A stretch of 64,000 nucleotides of DNA from Serripes groenlandicus (Eukaryota > Mollusca > Bivalvia > Cardiida > Cardiidae), in the NCBI GenBank assembly GCA_031761405.1, contig JASEVX010000003.1:12314018-12378017 (forward strand), read 5' to 3'. Made by a program: the position numbers and the translations under genes. Below, one piece after another: positions 1-13,394 of this stretch. Below the pieces are notes generated by a model, which saw only the letters and a program-made list of their open reading frames with translations, searched no databases and was not told the DNA's origin. Position 1 is the first letter of the stretch; every line of letters starts with the position of its first letter.

Positions 1-710
1 GCGATTGGGTTTGAAAATCGCCACTATGCTAACAGAAAGAAAAACAACGAAAACATTTAAATAGTCAGTTTTGAACAACCCGTTCACTTTTTATTCCTTA
101 CTGCAAACCAATTAACCTACATCCGTTAAACCGCCAAATATATAGTTCCATCAGTGATGCAGAGACGCGATTAATAATAATCATGTCAGTGCTACCTTGG
201 TACCGGATTGATACTAAGATTTGAGATTTATTGAGATAATATCTATGTAAATATTATCTTTCTTTATGTTTGGGCAGATAATAAATATAATTGCGCGTTC
301 TATAACTATCATGATACTCAAAACACCTCAATGACGCAGTAGAAGGCGTCTGGAACTTCCAAAAGGTTCTATAAATAGCTCGCGATAATGGTTATCGATT
401 GTTCTTGAATCTCAATATTAAAAACGCTTTATTTTGTAGTTGTTGTAATATATGAAAACGTCTAGATGATAAGACTGGTTTACAAAGGTTTAAAGGACTC
501 GATGTCATGCAGTGTACAAGTTAGACACGTCTGTACGTTCTAGCGTCAATTAGCAATCAATGCTGAAAGTGTAGCCGAATTGAGTTGGAGATCGAGCATT
601 AGCGTATATGCCTATATACATGTATATTGAAAATCGCAAGGCCTTCACCGAGATACTGCTTGTTACTTTGCAGGGTTTTCTACACAATCTCCAATACTGT
701 GCCATCGGCG
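1..710 (+). repeat. Left arm of a long inverted repeat (partner 31639-32650)
   Basis: Read as reverse complement, this block matches 31639-32650 along most of its length. Shared landmarks include the runs around the GGTACCGGATTGATACTAAG-type segment (200-220), the TATAAATAG box (370-378), TTATCGATTGTTC (392-404) and the block ending near 705 at TGTGCCATCGGCG. The arm probably continues to the left of the window. The partner carries two extra insertions (31815-31891 and roughly 32100-32325). No open frame is conserved, so this is either a dispersed repeat or a duplicated promoter-type region. Alignment was by eye, so no identity value is given. Confidence 0.85.
352..378 (+). promoter_or_regulatory. 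kappaB-like site next to a TATA box, conserved in both inverted-repeat arms
   Basis: GGAACTTCC (352-360) lies 9 bases before a consensus TATAAATAG (370-378). The partner arm has GGAATTTCC and the same TATA box in matching order. A kappaB-like decamer beside a TATA box is typical of inducible immune promoters in animals. Whether this one is active, and which transcript it would drive, is not shown; the next gene-like object downstream is the TRIM-like pseudogene at 5790. Confidence 0.35.
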
Positions 711-865
711 CTTTGATTTTTAAATAGTGATGAAAACATTGTGGTAAAATACCTTGCTGATTATCATTCATCTGTTAAGGTTAGTCAAAATGTGTCTAAA
801 AGATTAAAAGAATGACTGAAGGCAAATGTTTTTGTTATCTAGGTTATGGAGAAAAAAAAACTTGA

Positions 866-1560
866 TTAAAGTTTGAAAGCATTGTTCGAAAAGGAGGAAA
901 ATTGCTCATTGTCAGCAATTGCTCCGTTTCCAAAATGTTTCAATATTCGTATGTATAGCAATAACGGAAACGGTTCAACCCTTTCCCGCTTTTTGACGCA
1001 TGTGCAGGAGACGGCATTTGAATACATCGTTAATAACAATAAATTATTTATTTTAAATTGCTTATCGTGACTCATTTCCTCTTTTTCCACAAAGGTTTGA
1101 ACTATTTTCAATAATTACTGTCCATATGTTTTCGTAGATGTAAGGCAATATTGCTCGTTATCATTCATTCATCTCTTGCAGGTTATTTAAAAAGTGTCTG
1201 AAGGGGGAAAGAGTAAAAGAATGTCTGTAGTAAAACGTTTAAAAATCTTAAGTGTGATTTTTTTTATATTTTTATATTTGAAACGGGTTTGAGAGCATAG
1301 TGTGAAAAGGATGAATTGCTCGTTGTCAGCAATGGCTTAATATTCCACAATATTTTCAACGACTGTAATAGTATCGCGGAAAGGGTTCAGCTATCATGGA
1401 AACGATGTAACCCTTTCCCGCTTACAGACACTTTTTGACGCATGTGCATCAGACGACATTCGAAAACATCATGACAAAATGAGAAATTGTATGCAATTTC
1501 TACTTTTGCCACAATGGTTTCAACTCCTTTCAATAAGTAAAATTGTATTTACAGTGAGTT
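866..1560. repeat. Two degraded foldback-MITE copies
   Basis: Both halves carry pieces of the TTAA foldback family best seen at 62755-62989. 890-930 has the AATTGCTC...AGCAATT hairpin, and 978-1015 and 1408-1450 have AACCCTTTCCCGC with GACGCATGTGCA. 1481-1500 has GAAATTGTATGCAATTTC, a shortened version of the core hairpin. The ends are decayed, so exact borders are not given. Short open frames here are not genes. Confidence 0.6.
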
Positions 1561-1857
1561 GCATATTTCTCTATATGTATTCTAATTCGACTATTGTAGA
1601 CTTATTGGAGTCACAGCACGGTCGATGTTTAATAAGAAGACTGACATTGAGGTCAATCATAGTTCAGTGTGTGTTTCACTCGTTGGAACTCTTTTGACTC
1701 ATTAATGCAAGCGGATGGATTTTCGTTGTTCGATCGAACCAATGAAATCATTGTAAAAGCAGATTACAAACAATAAACACTCGATTTTCGCGGATTTATA
1801 CAATTGTGCAGCTTGGTTGCAGCCGTAAGTTGAATTTTCGAAAAGCATGCTAGAAAT
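1561..1857. other. AT-rich interval without recognised feature
   Basis: I see no gene, repeat or RNA signature here. It ends where the CACCAGTCAGTGT-type units of the next array begin. Confidence 0.5.
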
Positions 1858-4256
1858 AGGGGAAAGTCACTGTCCCAAAATTCAAGTCACTGTCCCAAAA
1901 TTCATACACCAGTCAGTGTAAGAGCTAGCCTCCCTAGATTCTTTAAAAATCACACACCAGTCAGGATTAGTTCTAGCCTCCATTTATATTAATTGAAAAT
2001 CCCATACCAGTCGGCAGTCAGTGTTTGGTCTGGCCTCCATTTCAATTCATTGAAAAACACAAATGTCAATGTTTTGGATATTTTCCATTTTTTTTTTAAA
2101 TGTAGAGATCAGCCGGCACACCAATCATATTTTCTAAGAGGATACAATAGGCGAGCACATCAATGATCTTTTTGAAATATTAAGTTTCAGATCAGCCCGA
2201 ATATAAATTATCAGCCCGCCCACCAATGACATTATTGAAATGTAAAGATCGGCCAGTACACCAATGATATTTGTTTAATGTCAAGTTTAAGATCGGCCCA
2301 CAGATCAATGATATGTTTGAAATGTACAGTTTGGCCAGATCACCAATCATATTTTTAAAAGGATAAGATCAGCCAGCACATCAATGATCTTTTTTAATAT
2401 AAAGTTTAAGATCAGCCCGCACATAAATGATAGTTTAGAAATGTAAAGATCGGACGTAACATCAATGATACTTTCGAATTGTAAAGATCAGACCGCACAT
2501 CAATGAAATTGATGAAATGTAAAGTTTGGCCAGCCCACCAATAATATTTTTAAAAAGGTAAGATCGGCAAGCACATCAATGATATTTTTGAAATGTGAAG
2601 TTCGGCCCGCACATCAATGATAGTTTTGAAATGAAAAGTTTGGCCAGCACAAATATCAGTGGTTGCCAAACTTTACATTTCAAAAATATCTTTGATGTGT
2701 GGGCAGATCTTCACATTTAAAAAATATCCTTGAAGTGCAGGCCGATCTTAAAATTTACATTTCAAAGAGTCATTGTTATGCAGGCCAATATTTACATTTC
2801 AAATATATCATTGATGTGCGGGCTGCTCTTAAACCTTTAAAAATATATTTGATGTGCGCGCCAATCTTTACATTTAAAATTATCATTGGTGTGCGGGCTG
2901 ATCTAAAACTGTGAAGTTCGGCCCGCACATCAATGATAGTTTTGAAATGAAAAGTTTGGCCAGCACAAATATCAGTGCTTGCCAAACTTTACATTTCAAA
3001 AATATCTTTGATGTGCGGGCAGATCTTTACATTTAAAAAATATTCTTGAAGTGCGGGCCGATCTTAATATTTACATTTCAAAGAGTCATTGTTCTGCAGT
3101 CCAATCTTTACATTTAAAATATATCATTGATGTGCTGGCTCTTCTTAAACCTTTAAAAATATATTTGATGTGCGCGCCAATCTTTACATTTAAAATTATC
3201 ATTGGTGTGCGGGCTGATCTAAAACTTTAAAAAAAGATATCGTATGTGCTAGCCGATCTTAACATTTTTTAAATATCTTTAATGTTTGAGCGGATTTTTC
3301 ACTTCAAAATTATCATTGATGTGGGGGCCGAACTTAATCATTTCATTTCAAAAATTATATTGAAGTGCATGCCGATCGTAACATTTAAACTTAGAAAATA
3401 CTATTGGTGTGCATGCCGATCTTTACCACTACATTTCAAAATCACTATTGATGTGCATTCCGATATTAACATTTATACTTAAAAAATAATTTTGGTTTGC
3501 ATGCCCATATTAATCATTATATTAAAAAAAAAGACTATTGATTTATAGGGCGATCTTAACATTTATACTTAAAAAATACTATTGATGTGCATACCAAGTG
3601 GAGGTACAGTAGATAACATTTACATCAGAAAATACAATATTTATGTAGAGGAGGATCTCCCTCTTTACACCTCCAAAAAGATAATTGATTTTTGCAGGGA
3701 GATCATATACTTTATACTTCAAAAATAGCATGCATTTGCATGCCTATCTTAATCATTACATTTAAAGAATAGCATGTATGTGCATGCCTATCTTAATCAT
3801 TACATTTAAAAAATAGCATGTATGTGCATGCCTATCTTAATCATTACATTTACATAATAGCATGTATGTGCATGCCTATCTTAATCATTACATTTACAGA
3901 ATAGTATGTATGTGCATGCCTATCTTAATCATTACATTTAAAAAATACCATTGGTGTACGAGCCAATCTTTTCATAAAAAAAAATCAATGACGTATGAAT
4001 AAATCTTTACATTTCAAAAATATCATTCATGCGCAGGCTGATCTTTACATATCAAAATATCATGGTGTGGACAGATCTTTATTAATATTATTGATATGCA
4101 GGCCTATCTTAAACTGTACAATATTTTTTAAAAAAAGCGTTGATGGGCCTGCAATCTTCATATTTACATTTTAAAAATACCATTATAAATATTCAGATCG
4201 GCCCGCATATCCATGGTATTTTTAAAATGTAAATATGATGATCTGAATTGTGACAC
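1858..4256. repeat. Tandem array of 45-60-bp units that reverses orientation
   Basis: From about 2100 to 2690 the units read GATCAGCCCGCACATCAATGA followed by TTTTGAAATGTAAA. From 2690 onward they read as the reverse complement (TTTACATTTCAAA...TTGATGTGCGGGC...GATCTT). The switch point near 2640-2700 recurs around 2955-3010, because a block of about 315 bp (2596-2910) is repeated directly. 3730-3950 is a homogenised sub-array of about 45-bp units with GCATGTATGTGCATGCCTAT. The right end (4160-4236) is itself a foldback with ATTTTAAAAATACCAT against ATGGTATTTTTAAAAT. The short open frames are repeat artefacts. Confidence 0.85.
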
Positions 4257-5699
4257 AGACATATCTAGTCTTTATAACACGTGTTATTTGTAAACAGATT
4301 ATCTCAAACTTTTTCTTATGAACCTCTGATGATCGTGTTGATTTTGATAACTAAAAAAGACAATGCCTGTTCTCAAATTGATATTAAATGAAAGAGTGTT
4401 AAGTTAGGGTTCATTCATTGTGACATAGATTGTTCCTCGTTTGGTATATACAGAAAGGAATTCGGTATGTGTACTTTTGTTTTGTTTTTTTCAATGTCGT
4501 TTATTTTAAATATATTTTGATGAACGCGTTTTTATACTCATCATTAGGTCTAATAAGTATGTTAATCCAGGGACTACTAATTATAATACGTATTAGGAGT
4601 CCGTGGTTTATTTAGTGGGTAAGCATTCATGATTAATGGATCATAAGACGACCACAATTTTCAAAGTTCGACTTATTTACTCCTACAAACAATGGACGTA
4701 GATAAGACCGTTCCCGTATAAACTACCAATCAGTAGCCTTTGGCGAGGCAATATCTCTCAATAATAGAGAAGTGTTTTCACTTCAACAATCAGTGCTTAG
4801 GGCTGTATATACTGTACTATTACTAGAACGTTTACTAATACTTATAATAAAAAAGTTAAAACCTTTCCAACATTCAAACGCATTATGACGCACCTTCAGT
4901 AGACAAATATTTAAAATCATGCATTATGATCAATTTCGTCTCTTGCTTTTACAACAATGTTTACACTCCATTCTATACCTGCATTTTTCTGCTGCAAATT
5001 TACTGTTTGCTGGAAATTGGGGGGAGGGGGCCGGGGGGGGGGGGGGGGGGGAAGCTGGGGGTTACAAAATATCATGTTTGTTTTCTCATTATTTTCAGGT
5101 AGCCATCAGTGAAGTGATATTGTGACTGTTTAGGCGCTGTGTTTGGTGTTTAAGTGGTATCGACATTCAAAGAAAACTATAATATCGTAAGACTTGTTTC
5201 ATACTTTTCCCGTAGAATTTCAGTAATGAGCATGGATGTTCTAATTAACAAGGGTGGTATAAGCTAGCTATCCTTTCACGTCGTTTTCAAACCGTATTCA
5301 TACATGTACATGTTGAACAAATTATAATATATCCTTATAATGATGTGCCTATAAGGCTCTACTTTCGGCTAATTTTCTCAAAGTTCAATCATGCGACATT
5401 ATTCCTCTATTAGAATAAGCCACGTTTCAGCCTATCGTGAGTATACTATAGTAAATGTCTGTCTTGGTGTCGCTCAATGAATCAAATTGTCTGTTTCGAC
5501 TGATTAATGTTTACTGAATCTTAGTCACAGTCTAAACCAATATACTAAAAGGGTTAAGATAAGTTTTTTATAACTTCATAACTTCTCATAGAGTGCTAGT
5601 CTAAAGCTGATTTGGCTAGCATCTGGCAGAGTGATGTGACAATCTGAATACGCGTAAGATTCCCCTTGGTCATTACAACGTGATTTTCCATCCCAAAAG
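4257..5699. other. AT-rich intergenic stretch with a MITE fragment and a G-tract
   Basis: 4855-4990 is a weak MITE remnant (CCTTTCCAACATTC, GACGCACC, then a ACAACAATGTTT segment). 5018-5051 is an almost pure G-tract. The rest holds no coding exon that I can recognise. Confidence 0.5.
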
Positions 5700-5789
5700 G
5701 TCCCGTCACCATTATCATAAAACTTATTACCTTATATTAATACAAAAAAATATATATATCATTCATATTTCTTTCAGGACCTTGTGAAA

Positions 5790-7113
5790 ATGGCTCAGAC
5801 AGTAAGAGATGGAGAAAGAAATCAGACGAAATTGGCGTTTGACGAACTAAGGGAGGAACCCATACAAGTTCAAGAGGGAAACGAAAATCTCAATGATGTA
5901 ATTTGTGATGTTTGTTTTACCAGAACTTTTTGTAGTTTAGGTGCAAATATCGAATTATTTGTGTTATACGAGTAACACATATTTATGTCAGGATTGTTTT
6001 AAAGGACACGAATCGCATCGATTCATTAAGAAAAGTGAGAAAGGAAGAATGAAGAAATGTTTTCGTGACGAAATGATGAATAGGAGTAAGAGTGAGAGAA
6101 AGAAAATGTTAGATAGAGAAGAAGTTTCTTTTGTCGATAGAGTTAATATTAAACATGAATTGGATAATAAGAGTAATACATATTGGATAACTGGATTATG
6201 TGGACTGGGTGACACAAGGTGGGTTGTTTGTGATAAAGATGATTATTGTATTAAAGTATTCAGTATTGGTTCGCACATATTACAACGCTATATACGGTTT
6301 GGGTATAAACCTTGGGGTGTTACAGAAATAAAGATTAAACGAGAACCCACTGAGTAGGTCGTAATGGCCGCCAATGTGTCCTCCGATAATAAAGTAAAAA
6401 AGGTTAAACCGTTAAACCGCTGACGTGCTGCCATTAAACCCTTTTTTTCTATAAAACGAGAACCCACTGAGCAGGTCCTAATGACCAGTCCAGTAATAAT
6501 CCCGTAACGAAACCAGCGGAGCCTGATATAAAATGTCTGCTAGCCGTTACGTTACCACGGAAACGTATAATATTGATTATTAATTTAACACAAAATCCTG
6601 CCGTAATCACTAAATCTATAAAAACTAAGAAACGCTGTCATTCTATAGATTTTAGTGAAGCTAAGATTTTAACCCTCTGCATTGATGATGAGTACGGTTA
6701 TGGTGCCTGGTTTGAATCCGTGATGTCCACAGACGGAGTCACGATAAAAACCATCAACACTCCTTTACAAACTGTGGATGATTCTTTTCTCGCTGTTTGT
6801 CTCGGAAGAGTATATTTAACTGACTGGAACAACGACAAAGTACTTTGTATAAACAATAAAGGAAAAGTAGTCTCTCACAAAAGAAGGGACCAGTGTAGAC
6901 CCCGACACCAACAACGTTTATATTTGTGCCTGGGGTCACGACAAACTTTACCGACTCGATTCTCGTTTAGAGAGTTTCGAGTCTTTCTTTGATTTAAAGA
7001 CGGTACATTCGTATTGGCCCAAAGCTCTTTGTTTATACAGAGATAGACTCTATGTCAGTCATTGCCTGTATTCTACTCCTGGACACTTATTAACTGTAGT
7101 CCGAGTTTTATAA
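5790..7113 (+). pseudogene. TRIM-like pseudogene, copy A (B-box zinc finger plus propeller-like part)
   Basis: The frame opens at MAQTVRDGERN, 13 bases after a TTTCTTTCAG splice-acceptor-like site, so this is likely the main coding exon of a TRIM-like protein. A B-box-type zinc finger is recognisable across a frame break: CDVCF near 5908-5922, then YLCQDCFKGHESHRF (about 5984-6028). After a basic linker comes an NHL/propeller-like region with motifs ITGLCGLGDTRWVVCD, CIKVFSIGSHILQRYI, VYLTDWNNDKVLCIN and ALCLYRDRLYVSH. No RING finger is visible. Against copy B there is a 2-base deletion near 5960 and loss of a zinc-ligand cysteine (TGT to AGT-type change at 5970). In-frame stops follow at 6355 and around 6421, with frame changes after 6880. 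Intact relatives act as E3 ligases or RNA-binding regulators; this copy cannot make the full protein. The end was set at the in-frame TAA after VVRVL. Confidence 0.75.
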
Positions 7114-7835
7114 TATCCCATCCTTGGTTAATGTATACATTGTTACATAGTAACACTTATCTAACATGAACGTGTTCCATGAATGTTCTTTTGTTACCAT
7201 GGTTACCGAGTCACGAGATTACCTTCTCTCATTAATATGCATTGTTTTGTTTACACTATTTAGTCTGCCGTGTTGTTTCGTACACTCAGTCGATGAAAAT
7301 CTTATCAATTGGTCTTTGGTTTCCATCCTTTTTTTTTTAAATTAGTTAATTCATTTATTTTATTTTTCTAATTAGAGCGCTCTCTATATATTTCTTTTTA
7401 TATTTTTTATAATTTTATTGATTAAATCAGGAATTGATCTATATTAATGTCATGGATGACCCTTTTTATAAATTGATTTAGCAGTGTTTATCCTGCAAGT
7501 GTTTCAATGCAACTTTCAAATCAATGATTTTATTCTATTTGTTTACTGTTTGAGCTGAATAACTGTACTTATTAACAAGCCTACTAAACCTACCCTACCT
7601 TGTGTTCAGTAAATATAATTCAGTATAAGAGAGAAAGTAATGTTTTAATGAACAATACAATTATTAAATGTTTGATATTAATTTTGACTTGGTGTTTTTA
7701 TTTATTAAGTATCGCATTGATCAGCTGATAAAAGAGATTTCCAGCTGAGGCATCACATGAAGATGTACTGACGTAAATCATAGCTTGAAAATATTGTTCG
7801 AAAAGTAGCCCAACCTGTCACCATCATTGAGTTAT
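7114..7835. other. 3' flank of the TRIM-like pseudogene, shared with copy B
   Basis: 7114-7435 matches 15487-15805 closely and 7715-7835 matches 16257-16372. It probably represents the 3' untranslated and flanking DNA of the parent gene. 7436-7715 has no counterpart in copy B, where a GA microsatellite and an HLE-B fragment sit instead. Confidence 0.6.
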
Positions 7836-7984
7836 TGTTATAAAAATGTCTTCGTCCTTTTGAAAACATTGATAAACATAAGATAAATCTAGAAACCTCG
7901 ATGATATCACGGCGACAGTCCAGTTATTCTTGACTGTTTAGTGTCAGTACTAATCTATAAAAAGGCAATGTGTCTGCACTCCAC

Positions 7985-8050
7985 CAAAATCGCCGGGCAG
8001 GTATCGAACCCAGAGCCCTGATCTACAATCCCACATACTATCAAACGGTG
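7985..8050 (-). repeat. tRNA-derived SINE head fragment
   Basis: On the minus strand the segment reads GGGTTCGATACCTGCCCGGC preceded by an A-box-like part. This is a good pol III B box. No full cloverleaf can be drawn, and the acceptor ends do not pair, so this is a SINE remnant and not a tRNA gene. Confidence 0.5.
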
Positions 8051-9924
8051 TTCCAGGAATAAAATCTAAGCGCTATCATCACAGAGTGACAATTATAGAC
8101 GAAATTCTGTCAAAAATGGAAAGCTGTTAATTTCGGAAGTTTCTAGAAAGCTTCTATGATTTATTAGCGAATAGTGCAGGGACGGAGTTTGGATATCTGC
8201 ACGGGTAGTAAATGTGCAAAGATTGGTAGTAATTGGGAGCCTCTCAATCAATATCATGCAGTACATGACGTTGGAAACATCTTGAGAACAATATGGAAGG
8301 TCTTTAGAAGTGAACGTATAAATATCGAATCATAAAGTCCAGTACGTTGTGGCAAATCGAGACATAGTTCATTATGAATAGTGCTTCCCCTATTCACAGT
8401 GTTTTCAAATATATATTTGGACACAGGCAAAGATTATCTTTATCCTTGAGAACAATACAGGTTGTAACAACCAGCGTTTTTTTTAGATCTTTATTATGAC
8501 CTGACAGGGAACGAACGTTGATCTCCCGTTTCGAGGAGATGATTGGAAAACATATAGAAGATTTCTTTATAGACCATGATTTCTCGAAAACTACTCTGTG
8601 GTCTTACAACTCTCCACTCCAGTGAGGTGCCTCGAGGTATATACACTGCCAATAAAATATTGGTCAAAGGGAAGCAATTCATTTTTCATAGACAACCATT
8701 CCACCCCGCAAGCCGATCCGAATTACTTCTCTCTGACCATTGGCTGCGTTTAACCTTGCCCTGTTTATCCGCTAAACAAACTAGTCCCGAGTGGGGTTTC
8801 TTCAAACGGCCTGGCTTCTTCATTTCTTGCACACTTGGTAAGTGTTATACATTACAGAGTAATGGTTATTTAAATGTTGTTTCCTATTTGGGATAGTGTA
8901 AGGATTGCTGGCGCAATACATACATCATATTCACATGCTCGAAGTGATAGGTTCATCGATGAACATGTCACTTCGTAAAATCAGTACCAGATATATCGAC
9001 GGCAAACTGAAGTTTGAATATGCCCAACGTGACTGCTACACATGTCCGTGAATATTTATAATAAATGTAGGAGAAGGGTTTGGAACCTGTTTATGTAACG
9101 GTAAATAGTAAGATTCAAAACTGTTACGCACATCGGCTACAGCCCGTTTCCTACATATCCATAGCAATGGACCCTATATCGGGATATCAAAACTCAACTT
9201 ACATTATTCAATTATTGACCACATTTGCAGGAAGAGGGAGACATAAATAAAATACAGTCATGTTAAACCATTGACAATTTACGACGAAAGTACTCATGTG
9301 TATCGCTTGTTAATTACAATGTAATATAATGTAAATAAAGAAGACTTATCGTTATCTTTGCAAATATATTTGTTGTCATGATAACCGAATTTTAGAATGT
9401 CTCCAATAAAGGGTTTATATATTTGATGTACCTAACCAACCCTTCCTCACATACAACAATAACAACTAGAAATAAACAGTAGACGCATTTGAAAACATTA
9501 GAAATTAAACATTGTAACATAAGGATGAATTTTCAGATTCTCTTTTGCTACAACAATTTTTATAATTAATAAGTGTCTGCATGTGAGCAAGGTTTCAAAC
9601 ATTATTTGTTGAACTTTTTTGGTGGCTAATCAAAATAATGTGTTTAATCTTTTTCTACTTGCATACACATTCTTAAGTATATGCAGCTGGTCACATTTGA
9701 AAACATTAGGGCAAAATAAGGAATAAGTCTTAACGAACATTTTTTACAATTCCATGTTTTCAAATCCATCAAATAATTATATTATTTCATCTATGGGTGA
9801 CCGACAGACCGACCAACCGACAGAATTAATGATTAAGAAATCATGAAAGTAAATATCATACGATATATCTATTCTCTGATATCTGCATTATCAAATCGGG
9901 AACAGCACCCTTATCTCATACAGA

Positions 9925-10580
9925 CACATTCTGACGCCTCTGCAGCAGACGACGTCTGAAAACACTGACATTTCTCCTTTGGCCACAATGTTTTCAACTC
10001 TATTCAATAATTAAACTTTCATTTACATAAGTTTGTCAAGATATTAATCCTTTCCCACATTCAGTAAATATGTAGCAGATGTCTCAAAGTATGTCTTTGA
10101 ATATTATCTGTAAATGAACGGTCATTTATTGAAAACAATGTGGCAAATTAAGTCATTTTTCTCATGCTGCAGATGTATCCAAATTTGTTTCCTGTGGTAA
10201 CAGGGAAAAGAACATTCTGATCATAGACATTTTCTCTTTTGTCCATAAATTAAACTTATTGAGCTCATACTTGTATATGTTATGCATGTATGATTATAAT
10301 TTCAATTGTTGTATTAAATGTATTTATTTTCGAAAAAGGAGAATCAGTTTAACCCATTCCAACAGATCTGCAGCCTATGACTCTGAAAATATCAAGGGAA
10401 CGTTATGGACAAAATGTAATTATTGAAGCCGATAATAACGGTGTGGCAAATGGTGTTGAGCATTTATCCTGTTGCCAGTATACTCAATATTAATCTGCTG
10501 TAGATGCATAAACAATGTGTCTGAATGTGGGAAAAGTTTAACTGATCAAAAGCCACAGATCTTCAAGCCTGCAAGTTAAT
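9925..10580. repeat. Degraded foldback-MITE fragments
   Basis: GACGCCTCTGCAGCAGACGA (9935-9954), ATTTCTCCTTTGGCCACAATG (9970-9990) and later AATCCTTTCCCACATTC match the internal modules of the TTAA MITE family. 10330-10580 repeats related pieces in the other direction (GTGTCTGAATGTGGGAAA). Borders are lost. Confidence 0.5.
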
Positions 10581-11299
10581 GAGAACATATTGGAATTATT
10601 TGCTACATACATGTATGTATATCAGTGTGTCTTAATTCCTTTGAGTAGAGCCAACATAGACCAGTCACTAACGATGAATGTTAAATCCCAGATGGTCATG
10701 AGTTTGGACTCCAGACTATAGATAGTATATTCAAAGTTTTAAAACTGTTCAAAAGTTGTCTTGAAATATTAGAATCATAATTTTTGGATAAAGGTAGAGT
10801 AATTATTTCAATTTCCAGTAAAATAAACATCTAAATATAGATCGTTTACGCTTCATTTTCACTGGGTAGTGATACCGTGTAGGTTAATTTGAAACATTGT
10901 CATGACTTTCAATTGACTGTTTTCTCAATATTTCCTGCCAAAATAGTTTTGAACTATTTATTACTTTGTTGTCATAATTAGCAATATTTACAGAAGTTTC
11001 AACATTTCAAAATGTTGATCTCAATTTGGAGTCCAGCACCTTTAATTAGCAGAAATGTTTCTACATTTTTTCAATCAAAGTTGATTCGTTAAAAAGAAAT
11101 TCTGCATCTGAAAAAGGGTTAAATGAAAACAACTTGAAATGTCATATGTAAAGTTCCATTTAGATTGCCTGAAAATAATAGAGTTGCGTTAAATTGAACT
11201 TATATTGTATGTGTACTGGGTATCATGGGTTATATCACAATTGCCTTGCGAACACTCTACATGCCAAGTTAATAATCCACTCTTCATACTTTCATCTTC

Positions 11300-11800
11300 A
11301 TCAAATATCTGTTAAACTCTTACTTGGATCACATGGGGTAAAAAACTAGGTTACTGGACAATATTCTAGAAAAACCTATCAACACTCTCGAACCCTAAAT
11401 GTCCATCAAATTATCATAAGGGTTCACAAGAAGATTCATCTCCATCGAATTCCAGTCAGGTTAAACACAGGGTGACGTGGGGTCAGAAACTATTACACTA
11501 GGTCAAATTTTAGAAAAACCTAGTGGACACGTTAGAAGCAACATTGTCCATCCAATATCAATGAACAATCATTAGAACAGTCATCTCCAGTAAATTACAG
11601 TATGGTTTGAAACTGTATAATGTTTGGTCAAAAACTACCATGTAGGTCACTAGGACAAATTAAAAAGAACTAAAACTTGTGAACGTACACTAGGCTTAAA
11701 TTTGCATCTATCCTTTATGAAAAACCATTCACGTCCATCAGATCAGGTTTGAAAGTTTGTCAAGTAAGGTCAAAAACTAGTTAATTTCGGCAGCTTTTGC
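11300..11800. repeat. Decayed tandem repeat, period roughly 170 bp
   Basis: The phrase 'GGTCA(a)...ACTAGGTCA...TTAGAAAAACCTA(g)' followed by a CATCCAAT-type segment recurs about three times with heavy divergence. It resembles the core units at 44860-45790 (ACTAGGTCACT...GGAAAATCTTGTTAACAC), so it is probably an old element core. Confidence 0.55.
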
Positions 11801-13371
11801 ATAATGCTCTTTACACATGTCCCTACTGAACTTGAATTATTGTAGAAATTTGTCATAAAGAATTCATTGACAAATGAAATAAATTTAATAATTTTAGATC
11901 CCACATATTTTTTTCTTAGCGTATCAGACATCCAGATGTCTCAGACAATGTCTAATAGTTATTTTACAAGACGATCGTTAATGTTAAAAAGGATTGTAGT
12001 CTGAGCATAATGTTGGATTGAAAACTACTGAGAGAACGACATTCAAACCATGCATTGGTGAACTGGTCGCTGGAACTTGCATTGCCGAAGCCTTGTTGAA
12101 AATACATTAAAATCCAATCGATCAATCTCCCAAGTGATTTACAGAAGCAGGAACGTATCTAAGTTACTGACAAAACTAACCGATAAATACAAGCCCAAGG
12201 AAACTCAACTAATTAAGAATTGTTTTTGGAAGTACGCAAAACATGTATTAGGACTTCTTAACTGTTGTATTGCAACAATGACATTTCAAACAATAGAGCA
12301 TGATTTCCGCATTCATTGATATATTAATGTAGTCAATTGTATGCAACAACCCATTAACTACAGTATAAGATGATGTGTGTTCATTGAAATTCCATCTGTA
12401 TCGTTACTCAACATCTCTTTGGTCCGCTGTCGTATGCCCCTTAGTATCTTCGCGTTGTGTTATGAAATACTTTATTAAGTTCAACATGTCTGTGTGAATA
12501 ACACAATATTTAATATTTACTTCTCACACGTGCTACAATACTAACACATCGAACATCTAACAATATCATATCTACTCTTGGCACCCATGTTCATCCTAGA
12601 GTATGATATCGTCAGCACATCTACACGATATAGTTCTCATGCCCGCGCCCTCCCTCTCTCTCTCCATCTTAGGTGGCATTACACAGTTGATAGCTGATTT
12701 TATGTTTGCTGGGGTCAGCCCAACTTTTATCTTTTTTTCTCTCCATATTTCTCATAAAATTCATTCAGGTATTATTAAATAATTTTCCTGTATCAAGGAT
12801 AGCTATAATTATCACAAAATGACTGCATTTCACACTTTAGTCAATTTTATGGGAATTATTGGCCACAAAAGAGGTCTGAAACAGGTTGAAAAAAGAAGGA
12901 CAACAAGAAAAGAATTACGCTTTACACAAACAGATCACTACAAAAACGCATTGGGTTAATGTAAAATTGAAGAACAGTTTACTGCATCTTTGAAGATTCA
13001 AATTTGACACCTCCCAATATAGACCTCCAGCCAATATCAACATAGCAACACAGAGCTGTGCTTTTCTTTTTTCTATTTTTATTTATTCATTATATCAAAA
13101 AAGTTCTGACTGTGATATAGACCCCATGACACAATATACATCTATACAGATATCAACTTAATTCATAAAACATATATGCATCTATTTTGGTTTGGAAAAG
13201 AAGAAATAAATATTGAAGTAAGAGATTGACTTGTCGGAAACTATTCAGGAAATGTCGACATCCAATCGGTTTGACGAGATAACACGAATAAAATCGATTA
13301 ATTTATAAATGTTCATGTGATTATTATCTTCTTTTTCGAAGAGTTCGTTTTGGTTCGTTACGTTTCGGACC

Positions 13372-13394
13372 AGGGACACTATATTAGTGTCCCT
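13372..13394. repeat. Perfect small palindrome flanked by direct repeats
   Basis: AGGGACACT and AGTGTCCCT are separated by ATATT, and TTTCGGACC lies directly on both sides. The segment is absent from duplication copy B. It may be an end of an otherwise unrecognised mobile element. Confidence 0.5.

Larger units (their letters stand above)
7836..12332. other. 4.5-kb block present only in duplication copy A
   Basis: Copy B runs directly from CCCAACGTGTCACCAT to TATGCAACGACCC (16355-16382), whereas copy A is interrupted here between CACCAT and TATGCAAC. Contents: a tRNA-derived fragment on the minus strand (7985-8050), MITE remnants (9925-10160, 10330-10580) and a decayed tandem block (11300-11800). 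The 106-codon open frame at 8576-8896 shows no family resemblance, and I do not call it a gene. The terminal bases do not form clean inverted repeats, so it could be an insertion in A or a deletion in B. Confidence 0.6.

Noticed and set aside
8576..8896. 106-codon + frame as a gene
   Set aside because: No family resemblance; the opposite strand is also partly open and the block is absent from duplication copy B.
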